From Bacteroidota bacterium (GTDB lineage Bacteria > Bacteroidota > Ignavibacteria > Ignavibacteriales > Melioribacteraceae): DNA of 64,000 nt. Numbering within the stretch: the first letter of the stretch is position 1; every line of letters begins with the position of its first letter. The notes below the pieces were generated by a model. The model saw only the letters and a program-made list of their open reading frames with translations. It did not search any database and had not been told where the DNA came from. This document shows positions 24,859-34,760 of the stretch, in pieces. Both the position numbers and the translations under genes were made by a program. The stretch covers positions 186,001-250,000 of the forward strand of contig JAKAKD010000030.1 in assembly GCA_021824635.1 (NCBI GenBank), read 5' to 3'.

Positions 24859-26052
24859 TTATAATCTTGCCTTCAACGCTTCAGCAATTATTTTAACTCC
24901 CCTCTCAATTTCATCTTCCGGCGTATGAGAAAAAGCTAATCTTAGACAATTATTTTTAACGCCCATAGGATCGAAGGTTTTGCCGATTACAAAAATTGCG
25001 CCCCGGCTCATAGATTCCTTTAGTATTTCGGTAGCATCAATATGTTCTGGTAAAGAGATCCAAATATAAAAACCTCCTTTAGGAACGACCCATTTAGCTT
25101 CTTGAGGCATATTTTTCTGCAGACTATCATTCATTATATTCATTCTTCTTGCATATGTAATTCTTAACCGTTCTACGTAAGAATTCAATTTCCCTTTTCT
25201 TAAGAATTGATCTGCAAGCACTTGCGTAAAAGTTGAAGAGCATGCATCCATAGATTGTTTTGCTAATTGAGCTTTATTAATTATTTCCGGTGAAGCAAGC
25301 AGCCAACCAAGACGCATTCCGGGTCCTAAAATTTTTGAGAACGATCCTGTATAACAGATGGGCACTACTTCCGGCTGAATTGTTTTCATTGGTACGGTTA
25401 GCTCTTTTGAACTCTCATCGAAATAAAGTTCGCCGTAAGGATCATCTTCAATTAGAATGATCTCTTTACCATCAAGATATTTTAATAATTCTTCTTTTCT
25501 TTTTTTGCTATAGATAATTCCTGCCGGGTTATGAAAATATGGTGAGAGGTAAAGAAGTTTAGCATTCTTAGCTTCGCCTTCCATAGCTTTTTTTAGTTCA
25601 CTCATTATTATTCCGTTTGAATCAAGCGGTACACTAACAATGTTAGCCTGATAAGATTTAAACGCAGAAGTACCGCCTATAAAGCATGGGTTTTCGGTGA
25701 TTACTGTATCGCCGGGATTCACAAAAAGTTTTGTAATAATATTAATTGCTTGGAGAGAGCCGGATGTTATAATTATTTCATTCGTGTCAACCGGTAAACC
25801 TTTACTTCTCAAATATTCTTTTAGAGATTCGATTAAGGGCGGATAGCCGGGAGTAGGTCCATATTGAAAACCGATCTTTTTTGTTTTGTCATCAAGTCCG
25901 TTATAAATCTCATCAATTTCTTCAACCGGAAATAGATCATTATTCGGCATACCTCCGGCGAAAGTAATGATATCCGGTCTCATCGCAACGCTCATCAAAT
26001 CACGAATTTCTGATGTTCTCATTGAGTCTACGCACTGAGAAAATTTAATCAT
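24859..26052 (-). CDS. PLP-dependent aminotransferase, class I/II
   Basis: A 397-residue fold-type I aminotransferase of the 2-aminoadipate/LysN/kynurenine-type group. It has FAGGMPNNDLFP near residue 35, GPTPGYPPLIESLKEYLRSKG, ITSGSLQAIN, the Asp-Pro-Tyr loop EDDPYGELYFDESS, the PLP-lysine motif GSFSKILGPGMRLGW (about 240-254) and RLAFSHTPEDEIERG at the end. The co-substrate is unknown. I start at ATG 26052, preceded by GGAG; the TTG extension upstream has no ribosome site. Upstream DNA carries a 13-base tandem repeat. Confidence 0.9.
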   Translation of the reverse strand: MIKFSQCVDSMRTSEIRDLMSVAMRPDIITFAGGMPNNDLFPVEEIDEIYNGLDDKTKKIGFQYGPTPGYPPLIESLKEYLRSKGLPVDTNEIIITSGSLQAINIITKLFVNPGDTVITENPCFIGGTSAFKSYQANIVSVPLDSNGIIMSELKKAMEGEAKNAKLLYLSPYFHNPAGIIYSKKRKEELLKYLDGKEIILIEDDPYGELYFDESSKELTVPMKTIQPEVVPICYTGSFSKILGPGMRLGWLLASPEIINKAQLAKQSMDACSSTFTQVLADQFLRKGKLNSYVERLRITYARRMNIMNDSLQKNMPQEAKWVVPKGGFYIWISLPEHIDATEILKESMSRGAIFVIGKTFDPMGVKNNCLRLAFSHTPEDEIERGVKIIAEALKARL

Positions 26053-26140
26053 ATTAGCTCCAAATTTAGGCGGTCTCTGTAAAAAGGAAATCCGCGTTTC
26101 ATTATTCAACAAATGAAAATTTTTACATACGAAATATGGT

Positions 26141-26173
26141 AAAAATAGTTGGGAAAAATAGTTGGGAAAAATA
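26141..26173. repeat. Tandem repeat AAAAATAGTTGGG x 2.5
   Basis: AAAAATAGTTGGG occurs at 26141-26153 and 26154-26166, with AAAAATA following at 26167-26173. It lies 88 bases upstream of the aminotransferase start on the minus strand, in its likely promoter region. Confidence 0.6.
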
Positions 26174-26310
26174 ATTATAAGAAGTGATTAATTCGAACAA
26201 GAAATTATGTTGAGAGTTAATTTATTTCTTGTAAAAAGCCTTTTCAACCGTGCTTAACAGAATGATTAAATAGTAACCAATTTTTTAGAAGCAATTAGTC
26301 AAACAAGAAT

Positions 26311-26913
26311 TTAGGCGAAAGCAGAATTTTGGTAGTATGAATTAGTCTCAAGCAAGTTTTGAATTTCATAAATTGTTTGATGCTTGATATGACTGCCGCA
26401 TATCATAGAGAACAATTGATCGCGTGAATTTCGGCGCAGATCAATTTTATAAGATGTTAAATCGTTTATAATTTTGTTCAAATCGTTCCAGCACAAATTT
26501 ACTTCAAGCTCACTGAGTAGATTATAAATAATATCTTCCAACTTATGTCTTTCGGAAGGTTTAGTATCTACGGTTTCCGAAATACCTAGAAAGCCGCCGC
26601 ATAAGAATGAAATTTCCAGAAAAGATTCACCCCCCCTCTGAATCTTTTCTGAAATCATCTCACTAAGATCAGATAGAGTTACTTTAAGATCGTCCATACT
26701 TTTTATAAAATTTACATTTGGAAACGACTCGCCAAAAAGATCGCTATGAAGATCGGACATAGTGGAAAAGATTTTTGCATTTAGCGCCATTATCAAAAAA
26801 ATTTGATCACGATTCGGTTGCTCTTCTTCTCCTATCATTTCATTCTGCAAAAGAGAAGTAAAATATCCAATCATAAAAGCAGCTGTTATTTTCTTTTTAG
26901 AATCTGAGTTCAT
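26311..26913 (-). CDS. Unknown protein (200 residues)
   Basis: A 200-residue, mostly helical, weakly acidic protein without signal peptide or membrane segment and without a family I recognise. Its Cys residues lie in FLCGGFLG, NLCWND and SMICGSH. A run CCCCCC (around 26630) within the gene is notable as a slippage-prone tract. The start ATG at 26913 follows GAGG very closely, so start confidence is moderate. Upstream (26971-27039) is a pair of near-identical palindromes, so it may be controlled by a dimeric regulator. Confidence 0.6.
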   Translation of the reverse strand: MNSDSKKKITAAFMIGYFTSLLQNEMIGEEEQPNRDQIFLIMALNAKIFSTMSDLHSDLFGESFPNVNFIKSMDDLKVTLSDLSEMISEKIQRGGESFLEISFLCGGFLGISETVDTKPSERHKLEDIIYNLLSELEVNLCWNDLNKIINDLTSYKIDLRRNSRDQLFSMICGSHIKHQTIYEIQNLLETNSYYQNSAFA

Positions 26914-26970
26914 TCCTCATTGTATCCAATAAATTTGGAGTAAATTTATATTGGACTTTTGGATAAAACA

Positions 26971-27039
26971 TTAGTAGTTATACTAAACTTTTGACTTTTT
27001 TTAGCCCTTTTAGGCAAAAAAGCTTAGTAGTTGTACTAA
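26971..27039. promoter_or_regulatory. Pair of TTAGTAGTTRTACTAA palindromes, operator candidates
   Basis: TTAGTAGTTATACTAA (26971-26986) and TTAGTAGTTGTACTAA (27024-27039) are two copies of a 6-4-6 inverted repeat whose starts are 53 bases apart, about five helical turns. They lie between the start of the unknown gene (26913, minus) and the end of the upstream membrane gene (27118). This arrangement suits a regulator binding both sites on one DNA face; the regulator is unknown. Confidence 0.5.
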
Positions 27040-27117
27040 TGTTATGCAAATGAAGAATTTTTGCTTTTAGGTAGTTGTAGTTGAAAGGGTTATTGAGCGG
27101 TATGTAGAAATAAAAAA

Positions 27118-27525
27118 TTAAAAATAGAAATTGGCTGCTTTACTCGATTTGTTTAGCTCATCATTCACTATTGTGTAACGAGTTCTGGTTCCGTTGGTTG
27201 GTATTAGATGTTCGTTATCGGGCATCATTCTTTCTTGTACATCTCTCGTATCAACGGTTCGTTTTCTAACAATTTTTAACTCTCTGGATGCATAATTATT
27301 GAGTTGGAAAATTTGCGGATTAACTACAGATTGGTTTTTTCTAAAATCTTTCTGCTCATTGTTCATTCTCAACTGTGTAGCTGTGCCATTCGTTAATGCT
27401 TTATTTGAGCTAGTATTACCACTTTCCAATTTTGCTTTAGAAAGGAAAAATGAGATAAGCACTACTAAAACCAGCAGCACCCCGCCAAATACAAGTATAT
27501 CAGAAATTATTTCTATTAATTCCAT
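27118..27525 (-). CDS. Single-pass membrane protein of unknown function
   Basis: A 135-residue protein with one membrane helix near the start (LIEIISDILVFGGVLLVLVVLISFFL) followed by a polar, Asn/Lys/Arg-rich tail without Cys. No family recognised. Start taken at ATG 27525; the ribosome site is not obvious, and the longer frame from a TTG lacks support. It points away from the cupin gene at 27757, from which 231 bases separate it. Confidence 0.5.
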   Translation of the reverse strand: MELIEIISDILVFGGVLLVLVVLISFFLSKAKLESGNTSSNKALTNGTATQLRMNNEQKDFRKNQSVVNPQIFQLNNYASRELKIVRKRTVDTRDVQERMMPDNEHLIPTNGTRTRYTIVNDELNKSSKAANFYF

Positions 27526-27756
27526 AGTAATTGAAATTTTGATAAAGAACTGGCTCAACTAAAGTGCCATTAGTTAACTTGCTTTATAGGTTATTTTCGA
27601 AATATCGGAAGAAGCATGGCGTTTCATGTTGAGAATCAAAAATATTTTAAGACATTAATTTGCAGCCCAATTAAATTTATTGTCTGAGAAATAACTTGAT
27701 GGATATAAATGATTTTCTGATGTTACATAAGAGGAATTGGAAAAATTTATAGTAAT

Positions 27757-28260
27757 ATGGAAAATGAAGTGAAGAACATAATCGAAAAACTTCAATTAAT
27801 GGCTCACCCCGAAGGCGGGTATTTTAAAGAGATTTACCGTTCCGATGAAATTATTCCGCAATCCTCTCTACCACAGCGCTATAAAAGTAATAGAAATTTT
27901 TCAACATCAATATATTATTTGCTCGAAGGGAATCAGGTTTCTCATTTCCATAGATTAAAATCCGATGAAGTATGGCATCACTATAAAGGTTCGGCTCTTC
28001 TTTTGCATTGTCTTAAAAAGAATAAATATTTCCAGATTAAAATTGGAGATCAACTTGAGTACAATCAACTTCCGCAATTTGTAGTTCGTGCGGGAATTTG
28101 GTTTGCAGCAGAGGTCGTCGAAAAAAATTCTTACTCATTAATAGGCTGCACCGTTGCGCCGGGATTTGATTTTGCGGATTTTGAAATTGCGGACAAAGAT
28201 GAAATGAATAAATTATTTCCAGGGCATTCTGATCTGATCTCAAGATTCACAAAAGATTGA
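27757..28260 (+). CDS. Cupin domain protein, DUF985 (Cupin_5)
   Basis: A 167-residue protein of the DUF985 cupin family. Conserved segments are MAHPEGGYFKEIYRS (about 15-29), TSIYYLLEGNQVSHFHRLKSDEVWHHYKGSAL (about 49-80, containing the His cluster of a metal-binding cupin) and GCTVAPGFDFADFEIAD (about 130-146). Metal binding is likely from the His residues; its substrate is unknown. The following macrodomain gene begins 5 bases after its stop, so the two are probably co-expressed. Confidence 0.9.
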   Translation: MENEVKNIIEKLQLMAHPEGGYFKEIYRSDEIIPQSSLPQRYKSNRNFSTSIYYLLEGNQVSHFHRLKSDEVWHHYKGSALLLHCLKKNKYFQIKIGDQLEYNQLPQFVVRAGIWFAAEVVEKNSYSLIGCTVAPGFDFADFEIADKDEMNKLFPGHSDLISRFTKD

Positions 28261-28265
28261 TAATC

Positions 28266-28781
28266 ATGGATAAACGAATCGAAATAGTGGAAGGCGATAT
28301 TACAAAACTTCATGTTGATGCAATTGTGAATGCTGCAAATAATTCTCTTCTTGGAGGAGGCGGTGTAGACGGCGCAATTCACAGAGCTGCCGGACCTAAA
28401 CTATTGGCAGAATGCCGCACTCTAAAAGGGTGCAAAACTGGAGAAGCAAAAATCACTAAAGGTTATAATCTACACGCAGAATATGTGATCCATACTGTTG
28501 GTCCAGTATGGCATGGCGGGAATGCAAACGAAGATGAGCTGCTTTCAAAATGTTATAAAAATTCTTTCCGGATTGCCATGGAAAACGGAGTTCATTCTAT
28601 TGCTTTTCCGGCAATCAGCACAGGCGCGTACTTATTTCCTTTTGAGCGAGCTTCAAAAATTGCATGTAATGTTACAAACGAGCTATTAAAAAACGAATTA
28701 TTCTTAGAAAAGATATTTTTTGTGTTTTTTTCTTCAAAGGATTTTCTGAGTTTTACCAAAATTGCTGAACAATATTTTTGA
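28266..28781 (+). CDS. Macrodomain protein, O-acetyl-ADP-ribose deacetylase-like
   Basis: A 171-residue macrodomain of the YmdB/MacroD type. The ADP-ribose site motifs are all present: VDAIVNAANNSLLGGGGVDGAIHRAAG (about 17-43) and SIAFPAISTGAYLFPFERA (about 115-133), together with GEAKITKGYNLHAEYVIHTVGP. It would hydrolyse O-acetyl-ADP-ribose or remove ADP-ribose from proteins. Start set at ATG 28266; the frame from 28257 begins with TTG overlapping the upstream stop. Last gene of the cupin pair. Confidence 0.93.
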   Translation: MDKRIEIVEGDITKLHVDAIVNAANNSLLGGGGVDGAIHRAAGPKLLAECRTLKGCKTGEAKITKGYNLHAEYVIHTVGPVWHGGNANEDELLSKCYKNSFRIAMENGVHSIAFPAISTGAYLFPFERASKIACNVTNELLKNELFLEKIFFVFFSSKDFLSFTKIAEQYF

Positions 28782-28981
28782 TAGACAAATAATATACTTT
28801 CTTATAAATAAACGCTCTTTTGGAGAAAAACTGTCTCTCTCTTACTAAACATTTTCTTTAAATAGCCGATAATAATAATGTAATAGTGTGTTCTTTTTGA
28901 TTGCACTGAATAATACGGGGGATTTTATATGGTCTTAATATTTCTAGGTATTTATTAGAGAAAAGATTCCGCACAAATAAT

Positions 28982-29042
28982 CCCGTTTACTACATAATTA
29001 GCCCGTTTACAACATTTGGCATAAACATATCATTTTTATAAT
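28982..29042 (+). promoter_or_regulatory. Promoter with CCCGTTTACWACAT direct repeats
   Basis: CCCGTTTACTACAT (28982-28995) and CCCGTTTACAACAT (29002-29015) are direct repeats spaced 20 bases. Immediately after lies TTGGCA (29016-29021), and TATAAT (29037-29042) 15 bases on. The pattern fits an activator touching the -35 region, with a 5' leader of about 100 bases before the TolC-family start at 29152. The remaining gap 28782-29151 (370 bases) holds nothing else I recognise. Confidence 0.45.
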
Positions 29043-29151
29043 CGAATATAGAAATGTAGAGAAGCGATTAATTCTCTTTAACTAATATATAGTCCAATTT
29101 TATTTATTAATAAGAGGCATCAATTTCTTGCTAAAAGTGATGGAGTCAATA

Positions 29152-30567
29152 ATGAAAATTTTCAATGCTGCTTTTTTTGTAATTATCTCGCTGCTATTAA
29201 TAGTACCGTCACAAAAAAATTATGCCCAAGAAAATAAATCAAATTATGATTTGGTCTTATCATTAAATCAATGCATAGAAAAAACTTTACAGAATCATAA
29301 TTCAAGAGCAGCAAGTAATTATGCCGTTCAAGCCGCAGAGGCTCAATTAAAGCAAGCACGTTCGGGCAAATATCCTCAAGTTGATCTTTCAGCATCATAT
29401 TCGCTTATGGATCAAGACCCAAATTTTATTCAGCCCGCTTTGAATATTTCTTTGCCGTCTATTGATCTTGGAGCTTATTCATTAAATATGCCTCCTTTTA
29501 CTTTTCCAGCGCAGAATATAAAAATGGCTGATAAACAGATGTTGAATGCATCACTAGACGTTCTTTACCCGCTATTCACAGGAGGTAAGATATCAGCTTT
29601 AGTTTCGCAGGCAGAAGCAGGACTTGATGCTGTTAAAGAAGATTCAAGGGCAACTGATGCAGAAATAATATTCCAGACTAAAAAACTTTACTACGCGGTA
29701 ATTTTGGCAACTAAGTTAGAAGAGATTGCAACTGAGGCGTATGATAGATTGAACTCGACATTGGCTCTGACTGAATCTTTATATCAAAAAGGGTCCGGAA
29801 AAGTAACTAAATCAGACTATCTAAAAAACAAAACCATGGTTGAAGCAATTAAATCTTTTGTTGCACAAATATCCGGAGAACAAAGAATTGCTTTAGCTGC
29901 TTTAGTTAATGCTATGGGACTGGAATGGCAAGTAAAAGTAAAACTATCCGAAAATGAAATTCCGCTTATTGTTAACGGATTGTCTTTAGATGAATTGATA
30001 AATGCCGCTGTTCAATCCAATCCAATGATTGCAAAAGTTGGAAATGGTTTGAAGGTTTACGAATCGAAGATTGATGAAGCAAAGAGCGATTATTATCCAT
30101 CGGTAGCTTTGTTTGGAAGCTACAGAAAAATTATTTCCCCTTACGATGCTGGTATAATGACACCCGAAAATAAAAATATTTGGATGGTCGGCTTAGGAAT
30201 TCAATTAAGCATTTTCAACGGATATAGAACATCCGGAATGGTGGATGAAGCGACAGCAAATTATAAACGTTTAACGGAACAAAAAGAATTATTACGCAAA
30301 GGAATTACATTAAAGATTCAGTATTTGTATAACAAAATGGTTGCTGCTAAAGAGAGAGAGGCTGCTTCTAAAGAAGCGATGATGTCATCTTCGGAGGATA
30401 GAGATTTGGTTGAAAAAGCTTACTTCAGTGATATTATGGAATTGAAAGATCTGATGCAGGCGCAAATCACGGAATCTATTATGAAAGCCCAATATCAACT
30501 AATCCGTTATGAAGGGTCGCAATTTGAAGCTGAGCTGCAATTGGTTTTTGCAAACGAAAATCATTGA
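29152..30567 (+). CDS. TolC-family outer-membrane efflux protein
   Basis: A 471-residue protein with a signal peptide (MKIFNAAFFVIISLLLIVPSQKNYA) and two OEP-type coiled-coil repeats: the first contains LSLNQCIEKTLQNHNSRAASNY and the alpha-helical QVDLSASYSLMDQ, the second a repeated DEATANYKRLTEQKELLRKGITLKI near the C-terminus. It forms the outer-membrane tunnel of tripartite secretion or efflux pumps. Start chosen at ATG 29152 because GGAG lies seven bases upstream. No membrane-fusion or inner-membrane pump gene is near; instead two periplasmic binding proteins and a kinase follow. Confidence 0.88.
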   Translation: MKIFNAAFFVIISLLLIVPSQKNYAQENKSNYDLVLSLNQCIEKTLQNHNSRAASNYAVQAAEAQLKQARSGKYPQVDLSASYSLMDQDPNFIQPALNISLPSIDLGAYSLNMPPFTFPAQNIKMADKQMLNASLDVLYPLFTGGKISALVSQAEAGLDAVKEDSRATDAEIIFQTKKLYYAVILATKLEEIATEAYDRLNSTLALTESLYQKGSGKVTKSDYLKNKTMVEAIKSFVAQISGEQRIALAALVNAMGLEWQVKVKLSENEIPLIVNGLSLDELINAAVQSNPMIAKVGNGLKVYESKIDEAKSDYYPSVALFGSYRKIISPYDAGIMTPENKNIWMVGLGIQLSIFNGYRTSGMVDEATANYKRLTEQKELLRKGITLKIQYLYNKMVAAKEREAASKEAMMSSSEDRDLVEKAYFSDIMELKDLMQAQITESIMKAQYQLIRYEGSQFEAELQLVFANENH

Positions 30568-30748
30568 GCCCAAGATTGACAGAAAGAATACTTGTTTTTT
30601 CTCATTAGAAAGAATTGGCGAGAAAAATAGAATTGAACATTATGATAATTTCAAATGTGTTTTCAGCAACAGAAAACAATTTTATTTAAGAATAAATGCT
30701 GTAAAACGATTTTTAGGAAAGAACGAAAAACATAATTGCTTGGATAAA

Positions 30749-31681
30749 GTGAAAATAATATTTCTAAAATTGTTATTGATCTTCCTTTCGTTTACACTCG
30801 TAAATACTTTTGCTAATAGTAAAAACGGTGATGGAGAACAAAAGGATAAGAACGTAACTCAGGTTAAATTGGGTTATAGCAATCTTGCATTTCAAGATAC
30901 AAAACCGCAAGATGCTAATGCCGCTATATATGTTTGGGCTGAAACATTAAAAAGAACTCTATATGCTGACCTTAACATGAAACTCGATCTTACCGCCTCA
31001 ATCTATTATTCTTTAGATGAGCTCAAAGCCGCTCTGAATAAAAACGAGCTCGATATACTGGTACTCACTTCACAGCAATATTTTGATTTGAAAGAGAAAT
31101 ATAACCTTATACCGTCATTAGCCGGAATAATTGATGATTCTCCCTTTTTAGAGTATGTTCTTATAACACGTAAAGATTCTAATTTTGATAATATCTCAGA
31201 TTTACGAAAAAAAACCCTTGCACAACCGAAAGAAAAATTTCATCCTCTTATTGATATCTGGTTGGATAGTTTACTAAAGCGAAAAAAGGGAGAGACCAAA
31301 AAGACTTTCTTTAAGACAACTAGAATCGAGGAGAGAGAGCCAAACGCGGTTTATTCTGTATTTTTTAAGAAAGCCGATTGTGCAATAATTCAAAAAAGTG
31401 TGTTTAATACACTTTGCACACTAAATCCTCAATTTAATTCTTCTCTAAAAATTATGGCTACATCACCCGAATTACTAAATATTGTTACTGTCTATAGAAA
31501 AAACAGCGGGGAAAAAGTATTGGATGTATTACATAGTTTAGGTGCAAATATTCAAAAAACTCCCGAAGGGCAAAATATTATTAAGCTGTTCAAAATAAAG
31601 AGATTGGTAGAAATTACGGACAAAGACCTGACTGCTACAAAAAAGTTGATTGATGAATACAATAGATCTAATAAGAAGTAA
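30749..31681 (+). CDS. Periplasmic substrate-binding protein, PhnD/TauA-like (paralog 1)
   Basis: A 310-residue exported protein of the type 2 periplasmic binding fold (PhnD/SsuA-like): signal peptide, VKLGYSNLAFQDTKPQDANAAIYVWAETL near the start and ELDILVLTSQQYFDLKEKYNLIPSLAGIIDD in the first lobe, then the Leu/Ile-rich second lobe. It is about 35-40% identical by eye to the following gene (shared DREPN-type block EEREPNAVYSVFFKKADCAI). The start is taken at GTG 30749, which gives a length equal to its paralog (310 versus 311). The open frame extends upstream to 30509, but without a signal peptide. It lies in a sensory gene set with a kinase. Confidence 0.75.
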   Translation: MKIIFLKLLLIFLSFTLVNTFANSKNGDGEQKDKNVTQVKLGYSNLAFQDTKPQDANAAIYVWAETLKRTLYADLNMKLDLTASIYYSLDELKAALNKNELDILVLTSQQYFDLKEKYNLIPSLAGIIDDSPFLEYVLITRKDSNFDNISDLRKKTLAQPKEKFHPLIDIWLDSLLKRKKGETKKTFFKTTRIEEREPNAVYSVFFKKADCAIIQKSVFNTLCTLNPQFNSSLKIMATSPELLNIVTVYRKNSGEKVLDVLHSLGANIQKTPEGQNIIKLFKIKRLVEITDKDLTATKKLIDEYNRSNKK

Positions 31682-31760
31682 CCTAATGGAATTGTTTAAT
31701 TTATATTCAAGAAAGAGCCAATGGTAATAACTTTTATTAAAACGATTTTACTGTAAAAAA

Positions 31761-32696
31761 ATGAAAACTCTTTTTCATAAAATATCGCTTATGGTGTTTG
31801 TTACTATCTTCATGAATTATTTTTTGTTTGCCCAGGGGAAAGAAGAGAATCAACAAACGGCAACACAAATAAGATTAGGTTACAGCACAATAATTTTTCA
31901 GGATTCTAAACCCGAGGATGCTAACGCCGCTATTGTTGTCTGGGCAAAAGTATTGCAAAAAAACCTTTTGTTAGAGTACAATAAAAAGACAGAATTCATT
32001 CCTCATCTTTATACTTCAATTGAAGCAATACAAGACGCTTTACAAAAGAAAGAAGTTGATATTTTAGGTATTACGTTTCCGGATTATTATGCATTAAAAG
32101 AAAAATTCCATCTTGTTCCTGCTTTTGCCGGTCTTATAGATGAAAATATTTATTCGCAATACGTTTTATTGACACATAATGATTCCGGACTTGATAATCT
32201 CGCAAATCTTTCACAAAAAACATTAGCGCAGCCAATTCCAAAACAAAATCCTTTTATTGATATATGGTTAAGCAATCTTTTATCCTCGCAGAAAAAAACA
32301 ACCAAAGAATTATTCTTCAGCAAAGTAAGTATTGAAGATAGAGAACCTAACGCAATCTATTCGGTATTTTTTAAAAAATCCGATTGCGCAATTGTACTGA
32401 AAAAAACATTCGATGTAATCTGCATGCTTAATCCCCAGATTAAAAAATCGGTAAAAGTTATTGAGACTTCCCCTAATTTAGTTCTCTCTTTTGCGGTCTA
32501 TAGACAGGGAACGGAGCCGAGCAGAGTTAAATTATTTATTGACGTTGCTAAAGGTACCCACCTTACATCGGATGGCAATAATATCCTAAAAGTTTTTAGA
32601 ATAAAGAAACTCATTGAAATTTCCGAGAAAGATCTAGAAAGCACCAAACAGATGATGGATTTATACTATAAAAACCGTAACAAAAGGAAGAAATAG
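31761..32696 (+). CDS. Periplasmic substrate-binding protein, PhnD/TauA-like (paralog 2)
   Basis: A 311-residue exported protein, the tandem duplicate of the gene before it: [25 protein letters not shown] signal peptide, [60 protein letters not shown] and [21 protein letters not shown]. The two share blocks in the same order, with the most variation at the two lobe surfaces, as expected for different ligands. Such proteins can feed a kinase sensor; no ABC permease gene is present nearby. Twenty-nine bases separate it from the kinase gene, so co-transcription is likely. Confidence 0.78.
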   Translation: MKTLFHKISLMVFVTIFMNYFLFAQGKEENQQTATQIRLGYSTIIFQDSKPEDANAAIVVWAKVLQKNLLLEYNKKTEFIPHLYTSIEAIQDALQKKEVDILGITFPDYYALKEKFHLVPAFAGLIDENIYSQYVLLTHNDSGLDNLANLSQKTLAQPIPKQNPFIDIWLSNLLSSQKKTTKELFFSKVSIEDREPNAIYSVFFKKSDCAIVLKKTFDVICMLNPQIKKSVKVIETSPNLVLSFAVYRQGTEPSRVKLFIDVAKGTHLTSDGNNILKVFRIKKLIEISEKDLESTKQMMDLYYKNRNKRKK

Positions 32697-32725
32697 TTCA
32701 ACAATTATTGCGTAGAATCAGAACC

Positions 32726-34756
32726 ATGATAAAACATTCAAAGAAAATATATGCATTCTTAAAAGAACAGAAGATTGTCTGGAGGACGACACTTTGGGTG
32801 TGGGCGCTTATAATTCTTACAGTGTTTGCATTTGTTTTTTATACAATCCCCTTTCAAGAAAATTTGGTACTCGAAAGAATGAATAGCGAAGCAGAAGATA
32901 TGGCTTCCTCTATACTTCACGCGAATGAATCTGCACTTATCACAGAAGATTATGGATCGGTTGTTGACCATTGTTTACAACTTGTAAGCAGCAGTAAATC
33001 AATTTTGTATGTTGTAGTAACAAGAAACGACGGCTATTCTTTAGTCCATACAAAAGATAATTGGAGAGAAACAAAATACAACGGATTCTGGCTTCCGACC
33101 AATTCCGATAATAAAGGTCAAATAATTTTCAGTAGTCTGGTAGATAAAAAAGTTTTTCATAAATCATTCAAAGTGGAGTTCTCAGGTGTTTCTTGGGGAT
33201 GGATTCATATCGGGCTTTCTCTGGATAATTACGATAAGAGTTTAAGCAGTATTAAAAAAAGTACTGCTCTGTTAACAATTTTTGTTGCCGTTCTAGGATT
33301 TATAATTTCATTGTTGTTTGCACAAAAGCTAACTAAGCCAATCAGAATTTTAGATCAGGCTACAAAAAAAATAACTGAAGGAGACCTCTCGGTAAAAGCC
33401 AACATTCAAACCGGAGACGAATTACAGAGTTTGGCAATTTCTTTTAATAAGATGACCGATGCCTTGAGAATTTCAAAGGAAGAACTTGAATTAAGGGTAC
33501 AGGAGAGAACCGCAGCTTTAGGTGAATCTAACCAAATAATGGTACATGAAATTTCTCAGCGAAAAAAGATGGAAGATTCTTTACAGCGATACGCATTTAA
33601 GCTTGAGGGATTACAGGATATTTACAGAGGTATTATAACCGCAAAATCAACTAAAGAAATTGCCTTTGAAACAATCACAAAATTACAGACACAAATTGGG
33701 GATTTTACAGAGGCAAGTTTGAACTTGTTTGATTTTGCTAAAAAAACTGCCGTTGTTCATCAATTTAGACAAAGCGGGAGTACAATAACCCATGAGACTG
33801 TTGAAGTTTCAATCCCGGAATTCTCAATAGAAGATTTGCATCAGCCCGATTTGATCATATGTAATAATATAGAAGAGAAGGAAAATCTTCATGAAAGAGA
33901 AAGCGAACTTTTGTATTCGGGCATCAAATCATATCTCCGTTCAACTCTAAATTTTCAAGGTGAGCTAATTGGCGAATTAGTTTTCAGATCTAAAAATTGT
34001 GGTCAATTTTCTAACGAAGATGGTTCAGTAGTACGCGAAATTTCGAATCAGCTTGCTGTTGCAATTGCCCAATCAAAACTTCAAGATAATCTCAAAATTC
34101 ACGCTCAAAATCTTCAATCTTCTCTGGAAGAAAAAGATACTTTGTTAAAAGAAATACATCATAGAGTAAAAAATAATCTTCAAATCATTTCAAGTCTCTT
34201 ATTTCTACAATCATGTAAAATTAAGGATGAAGAGAACCTTTACATATTCCAAGAAAGTCAAAACAGAATCAAATCAATGGCATTAGTTCACGAAAAGCTC
34301 TATCAATCGAAAGAACTATCCCGCATTAATTTCCGCGAGTATATTTATAATCTTTCTGAGTTTATTTATCAGACATATAAAAATCAAAGTGCCGATATTG
34401 AATTCGAGTATAAGCTAGACGATATTTTCATGCCAATAGATGATGCAGTTCCGCTAGGATTAATATTAAACGAATTATTGACTAACTCGGTAAAATATGC
34501 CTTCCGTGATTTTAATTCCGAAAACAAAAAGAAAAAAATTATTGAAATAAAGTTAAAAAAAGAGTCAGGTCAGCTATTGTTCGAAGTATCCGATAATGGG
34601 GTTGGTTTACCAAAAGATTTTGACATACAGAAAAGTGAATCTTTAGGATTGAAACTGGTAAGCAACTTAGCACAACAGGTACAAGGTGAACTAAAAATTC
34701 GCACGGATTTGGGAACTGCGTTTACAATTCTTTTAAAGAATAATTACGGGGGATAA
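32726..34756 (+). CDS. Membrane sensor histidine kinase (HAMP-GAF-like-HisKA_2)
   Basis: A 676-residue kinase. Transmembrane helix 1 (about 21-41), a periplasmic sensor domain of about 135 residues, helix 2 (about 178-200), a HAMP domain (about 201-252, [29 protein letters not shown]...), a coiled coil, a GAF-like region (about 300-450), then a HisKA_2 (HWE/PdtaS-type) domain with phospho-His478 in [17 protein letters not shown] and an HATPase domain with N-box [12 protein letters not shown] and G1 DNGVGLP. HisKA_2 kinases usually pair with stand-alone receivers, here the gene four bases downstream. Start set at ATG 32726; the TTG six codons earlier lacks a ribosome site. Confidence 0.9.
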   Translation: MIKHSKKIYAFLKEQKIVWRTTLWVWALIILTVFAFVFYTIPFQENLVLERMNSEAEDMASSILHANESALITEDYGSVVDHCLQLVSSSKSILYVVVTRNDGYSLVHTKDNWRETKYNGFWLPTNSDNKGQIIFSSLVDKKVFHKSFKVEFSGVSWGWIHIGLSLDNYDKSLSSIKKSTALLTIFVAVLGFIISLLFAQKLTKPIRILDQATKKITEGDLSVKANIQTGDELQSLAISFNKMTDALRISKEELELRVQERTAALGESNQIMVHEISQRKKMEDSLQRYAFKLEGLQDIYRGIITAKSTKEIAFETITKLQTQIGDFTEASLNLFDFAKKTAVVHQFRQSGSTITHETVEVSIPEFSIEDLHQPDLIICNNIEEKENLHERESELLYSGIKSYLRSTLNFQGELIGELVFRSKNCGQFSNEDGSVVREISNQLAVAIAQSKLQDNLKIHAQNLQSSLEEKDTLLKEIHHRVKNNLQIISSLLFLQSCKIKDEENLYIFQESQNRIKSMALVHEKLYQSKELSRINFREYIYNLSEFIYQTYKNQSADIEFEYKLDDIFMPIDDAVPLGLILNELLTNSVKYAFRDFNSENKKKKIIEIKLKKESGQLLFEVSDNGVGLPKDFDIQKSESLGLKLVSNLAQQVQGELKIRTDLGTAFTILLKNNYGG

Positions 34757-34760
34757 ACTT

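Noticed and set aside
29016..29042. Possible sigma-54 promoter (TTTGGCATAAACATATCAT).
   Set aside because: The GC element at the -12 position is not present (TC instead); the TTGGCA/TATAAT pair fits better.
30509..30748. Open reading frame extending PBP paralog 1 by 80 codons at the N-terminus.
   Set aside because: The extension overlaps the end of the TolC-family gene, would put the signal peptide in the middle of the protein, and the GTG at 30749 gives exactly the paralog's length.
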